Shown here: positions 28,950-29,793 of the stretch, piece after piece
Position numbering within the stretch: the stretch's first letter is position 1
Layout of the letters: every line of letters begins with the position of its first letter
IMG/VR virus record: IMGVR_UViG_3300043419_000402
Location: 1 to 29,793 of that record
Direction: 5' to 3' (one strand)
Length of the DNA stretch: 29,793 nucleotides
From: a virus
Made by a program: the position numbers and the translations under genes
Notes under the pieces: generated by a model
The model's database searches: none
What the model was told of the DNA's origin: nothing
The model's input: only the letters and a program-made list of their open reading frames with translations

Positions 28950-29401
28950 TTCTTTCCTACTTTATCAGCTAGTTTTTCCATCGTTCTGCCACCGAAGTAG
29001 AAGGACATAACCAACATACCCCATTGACCTAACAGCTCCACATAAGCCCCGCGAGTCTCATACTCAAAGATGGAAGCTATAGCGAAACCACTATAAGCAA
29101 CCAACAAGAAGATGAGAACCATAGGACGGATGTTCTTAGACAACCATGAGTCAGAAGACATATCAGCCTTCATGCGCTCAGTGAGGTTACTCTGTTCAAT
29201 TTCGTACTCTTTACAATCAATCTCCTTGAGCTTCGCAGCTAACTCAGGATTGTCTTTGAGAGCTTGAGTGACTGCACTAGGTGAAGCCTCCACACCTAAC
29301 TTAGCGGCAATAGCGTTCATAGCCATACCACCTAGAGGGCCACCTACGGCAGTAGCCAGAGCAGGTGCTGCTGACTTCAAAAGGTTCATTAGTTCGTTCA
29401 T
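28946..29401 (-). CDS. Holin, GTA-type 3-TM family
   Basis: The product is 151 aa. An amphipathic Ala/Gly-rich N-terminus (LLKSAAPALATAVGGPLGGM) is followed by a charged, helical middle (LKEIDCKEYEIEQSNLTERM). Then come SWLSKNIRPMVLIFLLVAYS and LGQWGMLVMSFYFGGRTMEK. RP at the start of the second segment and FGGR near the end match the 3-TM holin family first described in gene transfer agents. It would open the inner membrane for the endolysin. Its ATG overlaps the stop of the nested micro-ORF. Confidence 0.75.
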   Translation of the reverse strand: MNELMNLLKSAAPALATAVGGPLGGMAMNAIAAKLGVEASPSAVTQALKDNPELAAKLKEIDCKEYEIEQSNLTERMKADMSSDSWLSKNIRPMVLIFLLVAYSGFAIASIFEYETRGAYVELLGQWGMLVMSFYFGGRTMEKLADKVGKK

Positions 29402-29547
29402 GCTGGTTTACACGCCGCTACAGCGTCCTTTACGATAATGTATAAGTAGAGTTCAAAAGGTAAGATGATGCAAAACAGTAGAGTAAGCAGCACTAGGAAG
29501 CTTACGTAGAGTGTCTCGCTAGAAGTATCGCTGCTGTTAGTCCCCAT
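29398..29547 (-). CDS. Nested membrane micro-ORF, 49 aa
   Basis: The frame begins within the end of the upstream 94-aa gene, in a different reading frame (overlap 29502-29547), and its stop overlaps the holin start (ATGA). It encodes MGTNSSDTSSETLYVSF, then a hydrophobic LVLLTLLFCIILPFELYLYI segment, and ends DAVAACKPA. GGA is near the ATG. The arrangement recalls overlapping spanin genes, but no lipobox is visible. Its coupling to the holin start supports translation. Confidence 0.5.
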   Translation of the reverse strand: MGTNSSDTSSETLYVSFLVLLTLLFCIILPFELYLYIIVKDAVAACKPA

Positions 29548-29793
29548 ATTTCCAATACCAATATAGCCATTACTACGACCAATGCTATCCGTTTCCTTAC
29601 CTTAGCGATAAGGCGTTGTTTCTTTAATACTTCTTCTTTTCTATTCTTTATCGACAACAAGTGCGTTATCTCTTGCTTCTCTTGCACTATCCCGAACATC
29701 TCAACTACATCGCTATACAGAGCACCTAACTCAGCAGGGCTTTGGTAGACCATGATCTCCCTGATCTCCTTCTGTAGCTTCTCCATCTCCTTC
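29502..29793 (-). CDS. Coiled-coil protein with C-terminal membrane anchor
   Basis: The frame is open to the window edge, and an ATG at 29786 has no spaced SD. An internal ATG at 29753 has AGGGAG 5 bases upstream and may be the true start; otherwise the gene starts outside the window. The product has QKEIREIMVYQSPAELGALY and a charged helix (KEEVLKKQRLIAKVRKRI), then one membrane segment (ALVVVMAILVLEIWGLTAAI). The tail-anchored form is unlike spanins with N-terminal anchors. It is the first visible gene of the lysis cassette and contains the start of the nested micro-ORF. Confidence 0.55.
   Translation of the reverse strand, partial: KEMEKLQKEIREIMVYQSPAELGALYSDVVEMFGIVQEKQEITHLLSIKNRKEEVLKKQRLIAKVRKRIALVVVMAILVLEIWGLTAAILLARHST

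Noticed and set aside
1-29793. CRISPR arrays, insertion sequences, integrase and attachment sites
   Set aside because: No regularly spaced repeats, transposase, recombinase or tRNA-end duplications were seen.

Overview
This window is about 30 kb of a tailed double-stranded DNA phage genome with a T7-type replication gene set. It carries a fused primase-helicase, a family A DNA polymerase, a gp2.5-like ssDNA-binding protein, a 5'-3' exonuclease and an endonuclease I resolvase, next to a podovirus-style packaging and capsid block. No phage RNA polymerase, integrase, repressor, tRNA or CRISPR array was found. Near-consensus sigma70-type promoters precede several operons, so transcription probably relies on the host RNA polymerase. 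A T7-like replisome, a B12-dependent ribonucleotide reductase and no RNA polymerase in view recall the SIO1/VpV262/cobavirus-type podoviruses. That placement is inference. The host cannot be named; DnaA boxes of the E. coli consensus suggest a bacterium with ordinary DnaA.

Layout. (1) 1-10101, minus strand: reading leftward from the central gap, small terminase, large terminase, portal, collagen-like tail fibre, a 55-aa protein, a large beta-repeat fibre, two small proteins, scaffold, and the major capsid protein, which runs off the left edge. (2) 10102-11204: a 1.1-kb non-coding divergent region. It has a strong leftward promoter, a foldable leader next to the small terminase gene, exact DnaA boxes and GTGCAT repeats, and is a candidate replication origin and early control region. 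(3) 11205-17297, plus strand: many small, mostly unrecognised early genes, an HNH-like protein, and three copies of a cassette made of a 24-27 aa membrane peptide, a foldable spacer and a shared ribosome-binding leader. (4) 17294-27988, plus strand: DNA replication, recombination and nucleotide metabolism, ending in a class II ribonucleotide reductase. (5) 28012-28245: an isolated 51-aa gene with its own promoter, then a probable bidirectional terminator. (6) 28268-29793, minus strand: a lysis cassette with an M15 peptidase endolysin, a GTA-type 3-TM holin and several small membrane proteins, one mostly encoded out of frame relative to its neighbour.

How it works together. The rightward arm would be expressed first to take over the host, copy DNA and supply nucleotides (ribonucleotide reductase, DUF3310/gp1.7-like protein, exonuclease, resolvases). 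The two leftward blocks package DNA, build the capsid and fibres, and lyse the cell. Genes are tightly packed, with many ATGA, TAATG and TGATG overlaps indicating translational coupling. The features most worth following up are the triplicated micropeptide cassettes, the non-coding divergent region, the HExxH protein whose gene overlaps the exonuclease gene, and the nested micro-ORF in the lysis block.
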